Below, piece after piece: positions 6,502 to 14,188 of a DNA stretch of 24,266 nucleotides (positions are counted from its first letter, which is position 1; each line of letters opens with the position of its first letter). The notes below the pieces were generated by a model. It searched no databases. It had not been told where the DNA came from and worked only from the letters and a program-made list of their open reading frames with translations. Origin of the DNA: an uncultured Oscillospiraceae bacterium. Lineage in GTDB: Bacteria > Bacillota > Clostridia > Oscillospirales > Ruminococcaceae. The stretch is taken from positions 1-24,266 of the forward strand of contig URFD01000009.1 in assembly GCA_900547015.1 (NCBI GenBank). The letters are read 5' to 3'. The translations under genes were made by a program, and so were the position numbers.

Positions 6502-8308
6502 CCTGCGTTCCTCCTTCCTGATAGTAGCGGCTTTGCAGCTCAAAGAGCTTGGCATAAGCACCGCCCTTTGCCAGCAGTTCCTCGTGCGTTCCCTCTTCGG
6601 CGATACCGCCGTCCGCTACAAAGATGATGCGGTCGCAGAAGCGGGTCGAAGCCAGACGGTGGGAGATAAACACCGAGGTCTTTCCTGCTGTCATTTCGCT
6701 GTATTTCATGTAAATATCATGTTCGGCAATCGGGTCCAGCGCCGCTGTAGGTTCATCCAGAACCAGAATCGGCCCGTCCTTATACAGGGCTCTTGCCAGC
6801 ATCAGGCGCTGGGTCTGGCCGCCGGAAAGCAGCACACCGTCCAGATAGACCTCTCGGCCAAAATGGGTATTGACTCCGTTGGGAAATTTTGCGATGGCTG
6901 CTGTCAATCCTGCCTTGTCCAGACAGTCGGCAACCTTGTCCAAGTCAATGTTTTCGGCAGTCTGAGCAACACATTCTGCGATGGTGGTATCCAGAATGGA
7001 GAAGCCCTGAAACACCGCCGAGAACAGCTCGTAATACTGCTTTCGATTGAATTCTCGGATATCCTGCCCGTTGAGCAGCACGCGTCCCTCGGTCGGGTCA
7101 TAGAAGCCGCACAGAAGCATGACCATCGTGGTTTTGCCTGCGCCGTTCAGTCCCACCACTGCCAGCTTTTCGCCGGGGTGGATGGTCAGATTGACCTGAT
7201 CCAGAATCTTTTTCTCCGTTCCCGGATAGCAGAAGGACACATTTTCCAGCTTCAGCTCGTACCCGTCTGCGACAGGCGGCTGAATCCCGTCCTCAAAGCG
7301 GAAGGGCTCCGGAAGATTGAGATACTCCTGTATCTTAGACAGGGAAAGGCTCTCCTTATGCAACTGGCTGAACTCGGACAGGATGCCTGTGACCCACGCT
7401 GTAAATCCGCTTACGGCGGTAAAGTACAGCAAAAATTCCGATGCAGGCCACCCATACTCCAGCGTCTGCCAAATCAGATAAGCGTATGCAATCCCGTTTC
7501 GCAGAAGGGTCATCACCACATCCACCACATTGGCCCAGAGGTAGGTCCGCTCTCTGCGGGCAACAAAGGCGGCAAGCGCCTTCATGGATTTGTCCCGCAA
7601 CTCCCGAAGCCATGGAGCCAGACCAAAGATGCGGATTTCCTTGGAAAGCTGAACCTCACGAGGCTTCTTTAAAAAATAGCTGAGCTCCTTGTCATAGGTC
7701 TCTCGTTCCTCTCGATGGCGGTACTCCCATTCATTGATGTAGTTGGAAACGAGGAACCCGACCGTCGCAGTCCCGACCACCAGCAGAATCAAAAATAAAT
7801 TCAGGTTGGAGAGCAGGAACAGGTACACCAGAAATCCGCCTGCATTTGTCAGCAGCTCGGTCAGCGTCCGCCAGATATGCTCGGATGCCTCACCGTTTCC
7901 GTTTGTTGCCGCGTTCGCCTGCTCGCACAGCTTCAGAATCTTGGGGTCATGGACATTGGGGTAGGATGTTTCGCTGCTCTTGCGGATAATTTTTCGGATA
8001 ATCGAGCATCGCACATCCAGCTCTGCGGGCAGACGAATCGTTCTACAGTATGACTTCAGACCTTGGAGCAGGAACAGCGCCGCCGTAAAAATCCCGATTG
8101 TACGCAGCAATTCCCCGACAGAGGCTCCCTGTTCCACCTTTGCCAGAATTTCCGGCGATACATAAAGCTGCACCAAATTCAACGCGATTTGAATAATGGC
8201 AGCCACAACACATATCACCAGTACACGCTTGTAAGTGCTCCAAGCGGTTCGCACCATAAAGCACACATTTTGCCAGATGCTATATTTTGGTTTTTCCTGA
8301 TACTTCAC
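6485..8308 (-). CDS. ABC exporter half-transporter (membrane domain plus ATPase), first of pair
   Basis: This 607-aa half-transporter has an N-terminal membrane domain starting with a strong hydrophobic segment around residues 28-50. Its ATPase domain has Walker A GLNGAGKTT near residue 384, a canonical signature LSGGQTQRLMLARAL, Walker B ILVLDEPTAALDP and FISHRLAS. It differs enough from its partner to suggest a heterodimer rather than a duplicate. It is the first gene after the direct repeats at 8364-8397, which are probably the operator of the upstream LytTR regulator. The start at 8308 follows GAGGTGAGG with ordinary spacing. It lacks an N-terminal peptidase C39 domain, so it would not itself cleave a double-glycine leader peptide. 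Confidence 0.85.
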   Translation of the reverse strand: MKYQEKPKYSIWQNVCFMVRTAWSTYKRVLVICVVAAIIQIALNLVQLYVSPEILAKVEQGASVGELLRTIGIFTAALFLLQGLKSYCRTIRLPAELDVRCSIIRKIIRKSSETSYPNVHDPKILKLCEQANAATNGNGEASEHIWRTLTELLTNAGGFLVYLFLLSNLNLFLILLVVGTATVGFLVSNYINEWEYRHREERETYDKELSYFLKKPREVQLSKEIRIFGLAPWLRELRDKSMKALAAFVARRERTYLWANVVDVVMTLLRNGIAYAYLIWQTLEYGWPASEFLLYFTAVSGFTAWVTGILSEFSQLHKESLSLSKIQEYLNLPEPFRFEDGIQPPVADGYELKLENVSFCYPGTEKKILDQVNLTIHPGEKLAVVGLNGAGKTTMVMLLCGFYDPTEGRVLLNGQDIREFNRKQYYELFSAVFQGFSILDTTIAECVAQTAENIDLDKVADCLDKAGLTAAIAKFPNGVNTHFGREVYLDGVLLSGGQTQRLMLARALYKDGPILVLDEPTAALDPIAEHDIYMKYSEMTAGKTSVFISHRLASTRFCDRIIFVADGGIAEEGTHEELLAKGGAYAKLFELQSRYYQEGGTQDEGEN

Positions 8309-8363
8309 TTTGCCTCACCTCACAAATCTATCATAGCATAAAAAATCGCCCCCGAACCATTCC

Positions 8364-8397
8364 GGGGACGAATTGCTGATTTTGGGGGACGAATTGC
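8364..8397 (-). promoter_or_regulatory. Direct-repeat operator, probable LytTR response-regulator site
   Basis: The 13-base sequence GGGGACGAATTGC occurs perfectly twice, at 8364-8376 and 8385-8397 (GCAATTCGTCCCC on the transcribed strand), with a 21-base period. LytTR regulators such as AgrA, ComE and PlnC bind two short direct repeats about two helical turns apart, and CAATTCG resembles the ComE-type half-site. The repeats lie between the kinase stop and the ABC operon. A TATGAT-like -10 follows at about 8331-8336 and has no clear -35, as expected for an activated promoter. Confidence 0.65.
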
Positions 8398-8403
8398 AAA
8401 CGG

Positions 8404-9066
8404 CTACTCCTGCGGGAGCAGAATCTCGGTTGTAAATGCGCCATCCTCACTGTTGCGGCTGATGTATCCGTCCAGCCGGTCCACAATGGCATCGATATTG
8501 ACAAGGCCCAGCCCATGCCCCTCACCTTTTGTGCTGCGAAACAGTCTGCCTTCCTTCTTCATTTTCTTACCGGCAGTGAAATTGGTAAAGGAGATATAAA
8601 GCTGCGTATTCTTCATATCCATGTACACGCGGATATACCGCTGCTCCGGCGGCAGCTTCATGCTGGCATCGATGGCATTGTCAAAGAGGTTGCCGATGAT
8701 ACAACACAGGTCAATCTCCGAGAAATTCAGCTTGACCGGGATGTAAGCATCCGCACTCACCGAAATATCCTTCGACCTTGCAAGGGAGATTTTGGAATTG
8801 AGAATGGCATCGGTCATCGGGTTGCCGGTTTTGATGACGGTGTCAACGGCAGTCAGGTTCTCATCGAGCAGGTCCAGATAATGCCGAATCGCCTCCCAAT
8901 CGCCTGCGGCGGCATACGCCTTCATGGTCTGGATGTGGTTGCGGTAGTCGTGCCGCCAGCTTCGCATCTGACGGTACATATTGTCCACCTCGCGGTAATG
9001 GGTCTCAATCAGCTCTCGCTGGTAGGAGGCAATCTGCTGTTCTGTCTTTTTGGAGAAAAATCCCAT
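8404..9066 (-). CDS. GHKL-type sensor histidine kinase lacking a membrane sensor domain
   Basis: This is an AgrC-like kinase of about 220 aa. The phosphoacceptor His39 lies in RHDYRNHI, the N-box is NLFDNAIDA (126-134), and the ATP-binding G-box is GEGHGLGL (181-188). Only a short helical N-terminus precedes the His box. There is no transmembrane segment, whereas AgrC-type kinases usually carry five to seven. The signal must therefore be cytoplasmic or come through a partner. The upstream regulator gene overlaps a GTG at 9075 by TGA, but the ATG at 9066 has AGGTGA at better spacing and is chosen. It should phosphorylate the adjacent LytTR regulator. The whole N-terminus is in frame with no remnant upstream, because the regulator gene abuts directly, so this is not an obvious recent truncation. 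Confidence 0.85.
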   Translation of the reverse strand: MGFFSKKTEQQIASYQRELIETHYREVDNMYRQMRSWRHDYRNHIQTMKAYAAAGDWEAIRHYLDLLDENLTAVDTVIKTGNPMTDAILNSKISLARSKDISVSADAYIPVKLNFSEIDLCCIIGNLFDNAIDASMKLPPEQRYIRVYMDMKNTQLYISFTNFTAGKKMKKEGRLFRSTKGEGHGLGLVNIDAIVDRLDGYISRNSEDGAFTTEILLPQE

Positions 9067-9071
9067 ACCCT

Positions 9072-9770
9072 TCACCTCATATTGATGATTGCACGGTTCA
9101 CACCGTCATACGCCCCTCGCGGCAGTGCAATGGCTGTTCCGTCGCTCAGCCTGATTTCCGTCTTGGTGACGCGGCTAATCTGCGTCAGGTTCACAATGGC
9201 AGAGCGTCCCACACGGTAGAACCGCTCGTCAAGCTGTTCCTCTAGGCTTCGCAGCGTCATTTTGACCGTAAGATCGGTCGAAGCGTGAATCGTAATGTAG
9301 TTGCCGGACACCTCCGCATACCGAATCCGATAAATCGGCACGCGCACCATCTCTCCGCCTGCTTCAAAATGCAGCAGCTTTTCATTTTTGGAGAGCTTCT
9401 GAACCGCGCGGTCCAGCACCAAGCGGAGCTTTTCTTCTTTTACAGGCTTAATCAGATAGTGTAGCGCCGCTACCTCATAGCCCTCCGAGATGTAATCGGA
9501 GTAGCCTGTGATAAAAATAATCTGAAGGGTATCGTTATTTTTGCGCAGCTGCTTTGCCATGCTCACGCCGTCCATCCCGCCCATTTCAATATCCAGCAGG
9601 AGAATATCATAGTCGTTTTCCTCCTCATAGCGGAACAGAAAACTCTCGGCAGAGGGGAAGAAATCGACCTGAACCGTGTGGCCGCTGGCCTCCGCCCAAG
9701 CCTTCACCATATCAAAAACATACTGTCTGTCTGCATCGGAATCGTCACAGATTGCAATCTTGTAGTTCAT
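9072..9770 (-). CDS. LytTR-family response regulator (AgrA/ComE-like)
   Basis: The 232-aa protein has a receiver domain (about residues 1-120) with acidic pocket Asp9-Asp10, phosphoacceptor Asp60 in LLLDIEMGGMDG, and Lys109 in IKPV. A C-terminal LytTR DNA-binding domain follows (about 130-230), with GNYITIH, FYRVGRSAIVNLTQI and a final LPRGAYDGVNRAI. It is the first gene of a regulator-kinase-ABC-ABC unit and overlaps the kinase start region. Its likely target is the direct repeat at 8364-8397. No copy of that repeat is seen upstream of its own gene, so autoregulation is not supported by sequence. An extended -10 (TGCTACAAT) at 9850-9842 could be its promoter. Confidence 0.9.
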   Translation of the reverse strand: MNYKIAICDDSDADRQYVFDMVKAWAEASGHTVQVDFFPSAESFLFRYEEENDYDILLLDIEMGGMDGVSMAKQLRKNNDTLQIIFITGYSDYISEGYEVAALHYLIKPVKEEKLRLVLDRAVQKLSKNEKLLHFEAGGEMVRVPIYRIRYAEVSGNYITIHASTDLTVKMTLRSLEEQLDERFYRVGRSAIVNLTQISRVTKTEIRLSDGTAIALPRGAYDGVNRAIINMR

Positions 9771-9841
9771 CTTCTCGCCGTCCTTGCTATTCCCGCGTTC
9801 CTCAAATCCGGAACCATTTCAGGATTGATGCTCCGTTTCAT

Positions 9842-9850
9842 ATTGTAGCA
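9842..9850 (-). promoter_or_regulatory. Possible extended -10 promoter of the regulator-kinase unit
   Basis: TGCTACAAT on the minus strand matches an extended -10 (TGn plus TACAAT) about 70 bases upstream of the response-regulator ATG. No convincing -35 lies 17 bases further upstream, which an extended -10 can tolerate. The gap between sbcC and this gene is only about 120 bases and has no clear terminator, so read-through from sbcDC is an alternative. Confidence 0.3.
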
Positions 9851-9891
9851 GAAAAGTGTGAAGAATTCTATGCGCTAGACCACGGCTGTCC

Positions 9892-12657
9892 CTACAACAC
9901 TATCTCCGCTCTGCTTCCGCCGCTCCGTTGCTTTGTGACAACGATTTGCTTATCGATGCGATTTTTCAAATCGGCTACATGAGAAATGATGCCGACAAGA
10001 CGATTTCCGTCCGCCAAGCTCGAAAGAGCCTTCATCGCTTGATCCAAGGATTCCTCATCCAGGGAGCCAAAGCCTTCGTCAACGAACATCGTATCGAGCT
10101 TCACGCCGCCGGCAGAGGCCTGTATTTCATCCGAAAGGCCCAGCGCAAGGGAAAGGGAAGCCTTAAAGGATTCCCCGCCGGAAAGGGTCTTGACACTTCT
10201 CTCGGTGCCGTTGTAATGGTCGATGACATCCAAATCAAGGCCGCTCTGACTGCGGTTATTTTCCGCCTCCTTCCGGCGTTTTAGCTCATACTGTCCTCCC
10301 GACATCACCATAAATCGGGTGTTGGCGCGCGCAATAATGCGGTCGAAATATGTCATCTGGATATAGGTTTCCAGCATGACCTTTTCTTTTCCGGAGATGG
10401 TTCCGTTCGCGGTATTGGACAGAGCTTTGACCCAAGCATAGTGCGTTTCCAAAGCGCCAAGCTCTCCGACCTTTGCCCGGATATTGGCAAGTGCCAGCTG
10501 ATTGGCTTCGATGCGGGAGTGAAGTACCTTAGAATCGGCATCCTCTGCCCGCTTCTTCTCGATCAGTGCTTCCTTCTTTTTTTGCTCCATCTCTTTGTCG
10601 AGGACACAATCGGAGGAAATTTGCTTCGACAGCCGTTCGATAGATGCTTTGTATCCGGCGATTCGCTCCTTCGAATCGGCCAATGCCTTTTGGGCTCTGT
10701 TAAAATCTGCCTTCATCTCTGCCATTACTTTTTCTATGGACAGCACTGCCTGTTCCGCCTCTGCCTTGCCGCCAAACCGCAGTCCTTTTTGCTCCGTCTC
10801 GAGCTGCTTTTTCCTCTCCTGCAAAGCTACCTTATCTGCTTTCAAGGCGGTGCTGCAAGAAATTCCATCGTGTTCCGTTTCCTTTAGAGCTGCTTCCTTT
10901 TGCGGAATCAGTTCCGACAGCTTTCTTCTGCGAGCAAACTTGTTCTCTTCCTCGGCGATTGCTGAGCTGAGCGCTTTCATCTGTACCAAAACTGCTGTCT
11001 GCTCGCTTGCCAGCTTGCTTTCAACCACTTCAATAGAAAGTTCCTGCCATAAATCTTGAACCAGTTTTTCGAGTTCCGCCCTTTTCGCGGCGCATTTGGC
11101 TCTTCCTTCCTTGCACCAGCCGCTCTTTTCTTCTGCGGTTCTGCGGGCCTTGTCGGCAATTTCCTTTGCTTGTTTCAGCTGTGCCTCTGTCGGTGCCTGT
11201 TCCGATTTTTTTGCGATACAGGGATGCTCCAACGAACCGCAAACAGGGCAAGGCTTCCCGTCAACCAGCGTCTCCGCGATAATCCCCGCCTGCTCGTCTA
11301 AGAAAGAACGATTTTTTGCTTCGTAATCATCGGTTGCTGCTTTCGAGATATTCGCTGTCTTTTGATACTCCTCCTGGAGAATCCGCAATTTTTCGTTCAA
11401 AGCCTTAAAATCACCCAATGCCGCAGAAACGACACCGAGCATTCTTTGTCTTTCTTCCAGCTTTTCCCTCTGATAGAAGAGCTTCTCCCGTCCTTCTCCT
11501 GCATCGGCCAGCGACTCATATTCTTTTTTCAACCGAGCAAAGGCTTCTGCCTCCTGCACATACTGTTTTCGTAAGCTCCCCAGCTTCTTCTCTCGCACGG
11601 CAATCTCATCTTCGGTTTGTCTGATTCTCTGCTCCAAAGCAGCGATTGCCTCATAACGAGGATATTCCGCTTCAAGCTTTGCTTTTTCTTCCGCAAGCCT
11701 CTCTCTGTCGGGTACCCTCTGCTCTTGAGCCGCAAAGGCAGACACCAGCCTTTGATTCGTTTCGTTCTCTTTTGACAATTCTGCTTTTGTCTGTTCTAAT
11801 GTTGCCTTCGCCCTTTCTGTCGCTTCTGCTTTTCCCAGATTTTCGCTGATGATTTGAAGCTGTTTGTCGGCATCGGCTATCGATTGTTGCCGCTCTGCAT
11901 AGTTCTTCCGGTCTTGAGCCAGCAGCTGTTCCACCAGCTCCACCACATCGTTGGTCGGAAGAACCTCCTCCTTTGCTTTTTTCACCTCAATGCTCAGGGC
12001 ATCCGTTTCATCGCAGGAAATCCCATCGATATACTGCTTGATACTGCTGCGGGCGGCGGTACACTGTTCGTTTAATCCACCAGCTTCCCGCTTCAATTTC
12101 TCCTGCAAATCCAAATACGGCTGTGTCTTAAAAATCTGACGGAATATTTTTTTGCGCTCCTCTGTTGGAGCAAGCAGCAGCTTCAAAAAATCCCCCTGTG
12201 CAATCATGGCAATTTGCAGAAACTGACTGCGATTGATTCCCATAATATCCCGAATGGCACTGTCCACATCACGCTGCTTTGTGATGACCCGCCCATCCGG
12301 ACAGGTCAGCTGTGCTTCTGCCTTTTGCGTCGTAAACCCTTCTCCACGGGATTTGGGCCGCTCATACTCCGGATTTCGTTTTACGGTATATGGTTTCCCT
12401 GCGTAGGAAAAAACAAGCTCAACCTCTGTCGGAATATTGGGGGTTGCATACTTGGAACGGAACATCGACGGCTCACGGTTTTCTCCGCTGGCTTCTCCAT
12501 ACAAGGCATAGGTAATTGCATCGAAAATCGTAGTCTTTCCGGCACCGGTGTCTCCGGTAATCAGATACAGTCCCTGCTCCCCGAGCTTGTCCAATTCGAG
12601 AATTGTCTTGCCGGCATAGGGGCCGAACGCAGATACTGTCAGCTTGATTGGTCTCAT
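9892..12657 (-). CDS. sbcC: Exonuclease SbcC, SMC-like ATPase subunit of SbcCD
   Basis: SbcC is the Rad50-like partner of the SbcD nuclease. The complex cleaves DNA hairpins and protein-blocked DNA ends in repair. The 921-aa product has Walker A GDTGAGKT (35-42), a Q-loop in the IAQGDFLKLLL region, long coiled coils, a CPVC zinc hook at 470-473, signature LSGGESFKASL near residue 824, and Walker B TMFVDEGFGSLDE near 860. Length and order are normal for the Firmicute form. Its ATG overlaps the sbcD stop (ATGA, 12657-12654), so the pair is translationally coupled. No lesion is seen. Confidence 0.95.
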   Translation of the reverse strand: MRPIKLTVSAFGPYAGKTILELDKLGEQGLYLITGDTGAGKTTIFDAITYALYGEASGENREPSMFRSKYATPNIPTEVELVFSYAGKPYTVKRNPEYERPKSRGEGFTTQKAEAQLTCPDGRVITKQRDVDSAIRDIMGINRSQFLQIAMIAQGDFLKLLLAPTEERKKIFRQIFKTQPYLDLQEKLKREAGGLNEQCTAARSSIKQYIDGISCDETDALSIEVKKAKEEVLPTNDVVELVEQLLAQDRKNYAERQQSIADADKQLQIISENLGKAEATERAKATLEQTKAELSKENETNQRLVSAFAAQEQRVPDRERLAEEKAKLEAEYPRYEAIAALEQRIRQTEDEIAVREKKLGSLRKQYVQEAEAFARLKKEYESLADAGEGREKLFYQREKLEERQRMLGVVSAALGDFKALNEKLRILQEEYQKTANISKAATDDYEAKNRSFLDEQAGIIAETLVDGKPCPVCGSLEHPCIAKKSEQAPTEAQLKQAKEIADKARRTAEEKSGWCKEGRAKCAAKRAELEKLVQDLWQELSIEVVESKLASEQTAVLVQMKALSSAIAEEENKFARRRKLSELIPQKEAALKETEHDGISCSTALKADKVALQERKKQLETEQKGLRFGGKAEAEQAVLSIEKVMAEMKADFNRAQKALADSKERIAGYKASIERLSKQISSDCVLDKEMEQKKKEALIEKKRAEDADSKVLHSRIEANQLALANIRAKVGELGALETHYAWVKALSNTANGTISGKEKVMLETYIQMTYFDRIIARANTRFMVMSGGQYELKRRKEAENNRSQSGLDLDVIDHYNGTERSVKTLSGGESFKASLSLALGLSDEIQASAGGVKLDTMFVDEGFGSLDEESLDQAMKALSSLADGNRLVGIISHVADLKNRIDKQIVVTKQRSGGSRAEIVL

Positions 12658-13790
12658 CGTTCACCCTCCCATGTCTTTTCGATTAACGACTTCATGTACT
12701 CGGACTGCTCCGGGCTCATCGGCTGATTATTTTGCAGCTCATAAAAATCAGAAAAAAGCTCCAACGGCGATTTGGATTCTACATCGACTGCACCGCCGAT
12801 TTCCAGACTTGTGCGGGTGCGTTTGTTGTCGTAGTCCAGCTTCATCAGCCGATGATATACTACCCGCAGTTTGCCGATGGCATCCGGAATATCTTCCTCG
12901 TCCGTCAGCGTAATGTGCGTATAATCCTCCTGCCAGGTTGTACCCTCATAGAAGGATTTTAAGGTTAGCTCTGCGTAGCTTCCTCTAAGCTCAACCAAAT
13001 CATGCTGTGGAATAAGGTCGATGGTTCGATAGGACACGGTTCCTTTTTCGGCAAGCTCGACCACCGTGACCGATTTGTGGTCCCTTGCTTCTGAGAAGGA
13101 ATACTTTAGCGGCGTCCCGCAGTAGCGAATCCGCTCCGAGCCGCAGTTTTGCGGCGAGTGAAGGTGACCGAGCGCGACATAATCAAAGGGCTCAAAAACA
13201 TCAGCGTCTACTTGGTCAGAGCCGCCAACCGAGATTTCCTCGGATTCAGAGCGCACCGAGCCTGTCACAAATTGGTGAGTCACCAGAACGTTCCGATTCT
13301 CGGCGTTGATATTCAGCTTTGAAATAACGAAGCGTACCGCATCAGTGTAGGAAGTAATTTCGTCCTCGCAAAATCTGCGGACCTGAACCGGCTTGATAAA
13401 CGGCATCAAGTAAACATCCACTGTCCCGTATTCGTCGCGCATGGAATAAGAGACAAGCTCCCCTTGATAAGCCGGCGAGATATGAATTCCGCCGGCATCC
13501 ATAATGCGCGAGCCGAATGCCATTCTTTCCGGGGAATCGTGGTTTCCGCTGATGACGAATACCTCGAGCTTTCGTTTGGCAAGCTGAACCAGAAAGTTGT
13601 CAAATAGCTGAACTGCCTCCGCCGAGGGGACAGATTTGTCATAGACATCTCCGGCAATCATGACCCCGTCCGGCTTTTCAGCATCGATGATATGGATGAT
13701 TTCTTTGAGTATAGATTCCTGATCCTCCAGCATCGAGTATTCATTGACTCTTTTTCCCAAATGAAGGTCAGACAAATGAATGAATTTCAT
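12654..13790 (-). CDS. sbcD: Exonuclease SbcD, metallophosphoesterase nuclease subunit of SbcCD
   Basis: This is the Mre11-like nuclease subunit, 378 aa. The di-manganese phosphoesterase motifs are in order: Asp8 and His10 in LSDLHLG, Asp48 in AGDVYDK, Asn83-His84 in SGNHDSP, then VTHQFV and LGHLHSPQ. A C-terminal capping region follows. The start at 13790 has AAAGGAG 7 bases upstream. It heads the sbcDC pair; a TATAAT promoter lies about 150 bases upstream (13936-13964) with an inverted repeat over its -35 and spacer. Confidence 0.95.
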   Translation of the reverse strand: MKFIHLSDLHLGKRVNEYSMLEDQESILKEIIHIIDAEKPDGVMIAGDVYDKSVPSAEAVQLFDNFLVQLAKRKLEVFVISGNHDSPERMAFGSRIMDAGGIHISPAYQGELVSYSMRDEYGTVDVYLMPFIKPVQVRRFCEDEITSYTDAVRFVISKLNINAENRNVLVTHQFVTGSVRSESEEISVGGSDQVDADVFEPFDYVALGHLHSPQNCGSERIRYCGTPLKYSFSEARDHKSVTVVELAEKGTVSYRTIDLIPQHDLVELRGSYAELTLKSFYEGTTWQEDYTHITLTDEEDIPDAIGKLRVVYHRLMKLDYDNKRTRTSLEIGGAVDVESKSPLELFSDFYELQNNQPMSPEQSEYMKSLIEKTWEGER

Positions 13791-13935
13791 CGCAATCTCC
13801 TTTATCCCATTACCAGCTTATTCGTCTTGTTTAAGAGCTTCGCCGGAATCGGGCAACCCATCTAAAAAACTCCGCCGAAATTGATGAGAGAAAACAGCCG
13901 CAGTCGTTTTCTCGCTCGGCTCAAAGATTGGGTTT

Positions 13936-13969
13936 ATTATACCTCTCTTGTAATTGCAAAGCAAGAGAG
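13936..13969 (-). promoter_or_regulatory. Predicted sbcDC promoter overlapped by an inverted repeat
   Basis: On the minus strand TTGCTT (13964-13959) and TATAAT (13941-13936) are separated by exactly 17 bases, a good vegetative promoter. The perfect 8-base arms CTCTCTTG (13943-13950) and CAAGAGAG (13962-13969) cover the spacer and -35, so a dimeric repressor could block it. The predicted leader is about 140 bases. Confidence 0.55.
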
Positions 13970-14082
13970 CCTCACACTGTGCTGCGAAACGCTCCTGCTC
14001 AAAAATAACTGAAACTCCATTCCCGGTCAAAGGTTATCCTCTCTCATCCGCCGCATCAATCGGTGCTTATTCTGCCGCGGTT

Positions 14083-14130
14083 CAATCTAAACTATCCGGC
14101 ATCTCAAAAGATACCGGATGGTTTAGATTG
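14083..14130. repeat. Long near-perfect palindrome downstream of the sortase operon
   Basis: Two 22-base arms (14083-14104 and 14109-14130) pair at 20 of 22 positions around a 4-base CAAA loop. They can extend by a further GCGG/CCGC beyond a 2-base bulge. No T run follows on either strand, so it is not a typical intrinsic terminator, although it lies about 60 bases past the sortase-fusion stop. It may be a REP/MITE-like palindrome or an RNA-stabilising 3' hairpin. Confidence 0.7.
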
Positions 14131-14188
14131 CCGCTCAAAAATTCTTTGTTCATGTAAAAACAACGATTCCGAACATCGTGTCCCAGCT

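Larger units (their letters stand above)
13791..14188. other. Intergenic region upstream of sbcD, rich in inverted repeats
   Basis: This gap of about 400 bases has no credible gene. From sbcD outward it contains a leader hairpin with 8-base arms GAGAAAAC/GTTTTCTC (13888-13895 and 13906-13913), the predicted sbcDC promoter with its own inverted repeat (13936-13969), and a long palindrome at 14083-14130 near the end of the sortase operon. A 70-codon minus-strand frame spans 13818-14030 but contains the promoter and resembles nothing known. Confidence 0.5.

Noticed and set aside
6383..7672. 429-codon plus-strand frame opposite the ABC genes, and a similar 351-codon frame opposite the reductase gene (17338-18393)
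   Set aside because: Both mirror well-conserved minus-strand genes with intact catalytic motifs and look like antisense shadows.
8350..8369. CCCCGAA...TTCCGGGG hairpin as a terminator after the kinase gene
   Set aside because: The stem has a mismatch and the region overlaps the direct repeats and promoter; the T-rich tail is better explained as promoter spacer. It could attenuate but is not convincing.
8309..8403. Hidden signal or bacteriocin precursor gene between kinase and ABC genes
   Set aside because: The gap is under 100 bases, is filled by the repeats and promoter, and has no start codon with ribosome site leading to a short peptide.
13818..14030. 70-codon minus-strand frame upstream of sbcD
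   Set aside because: The predicted sbcDC promoter and hairpins lie inside it, there is no ribosome site, and it resembles no family.
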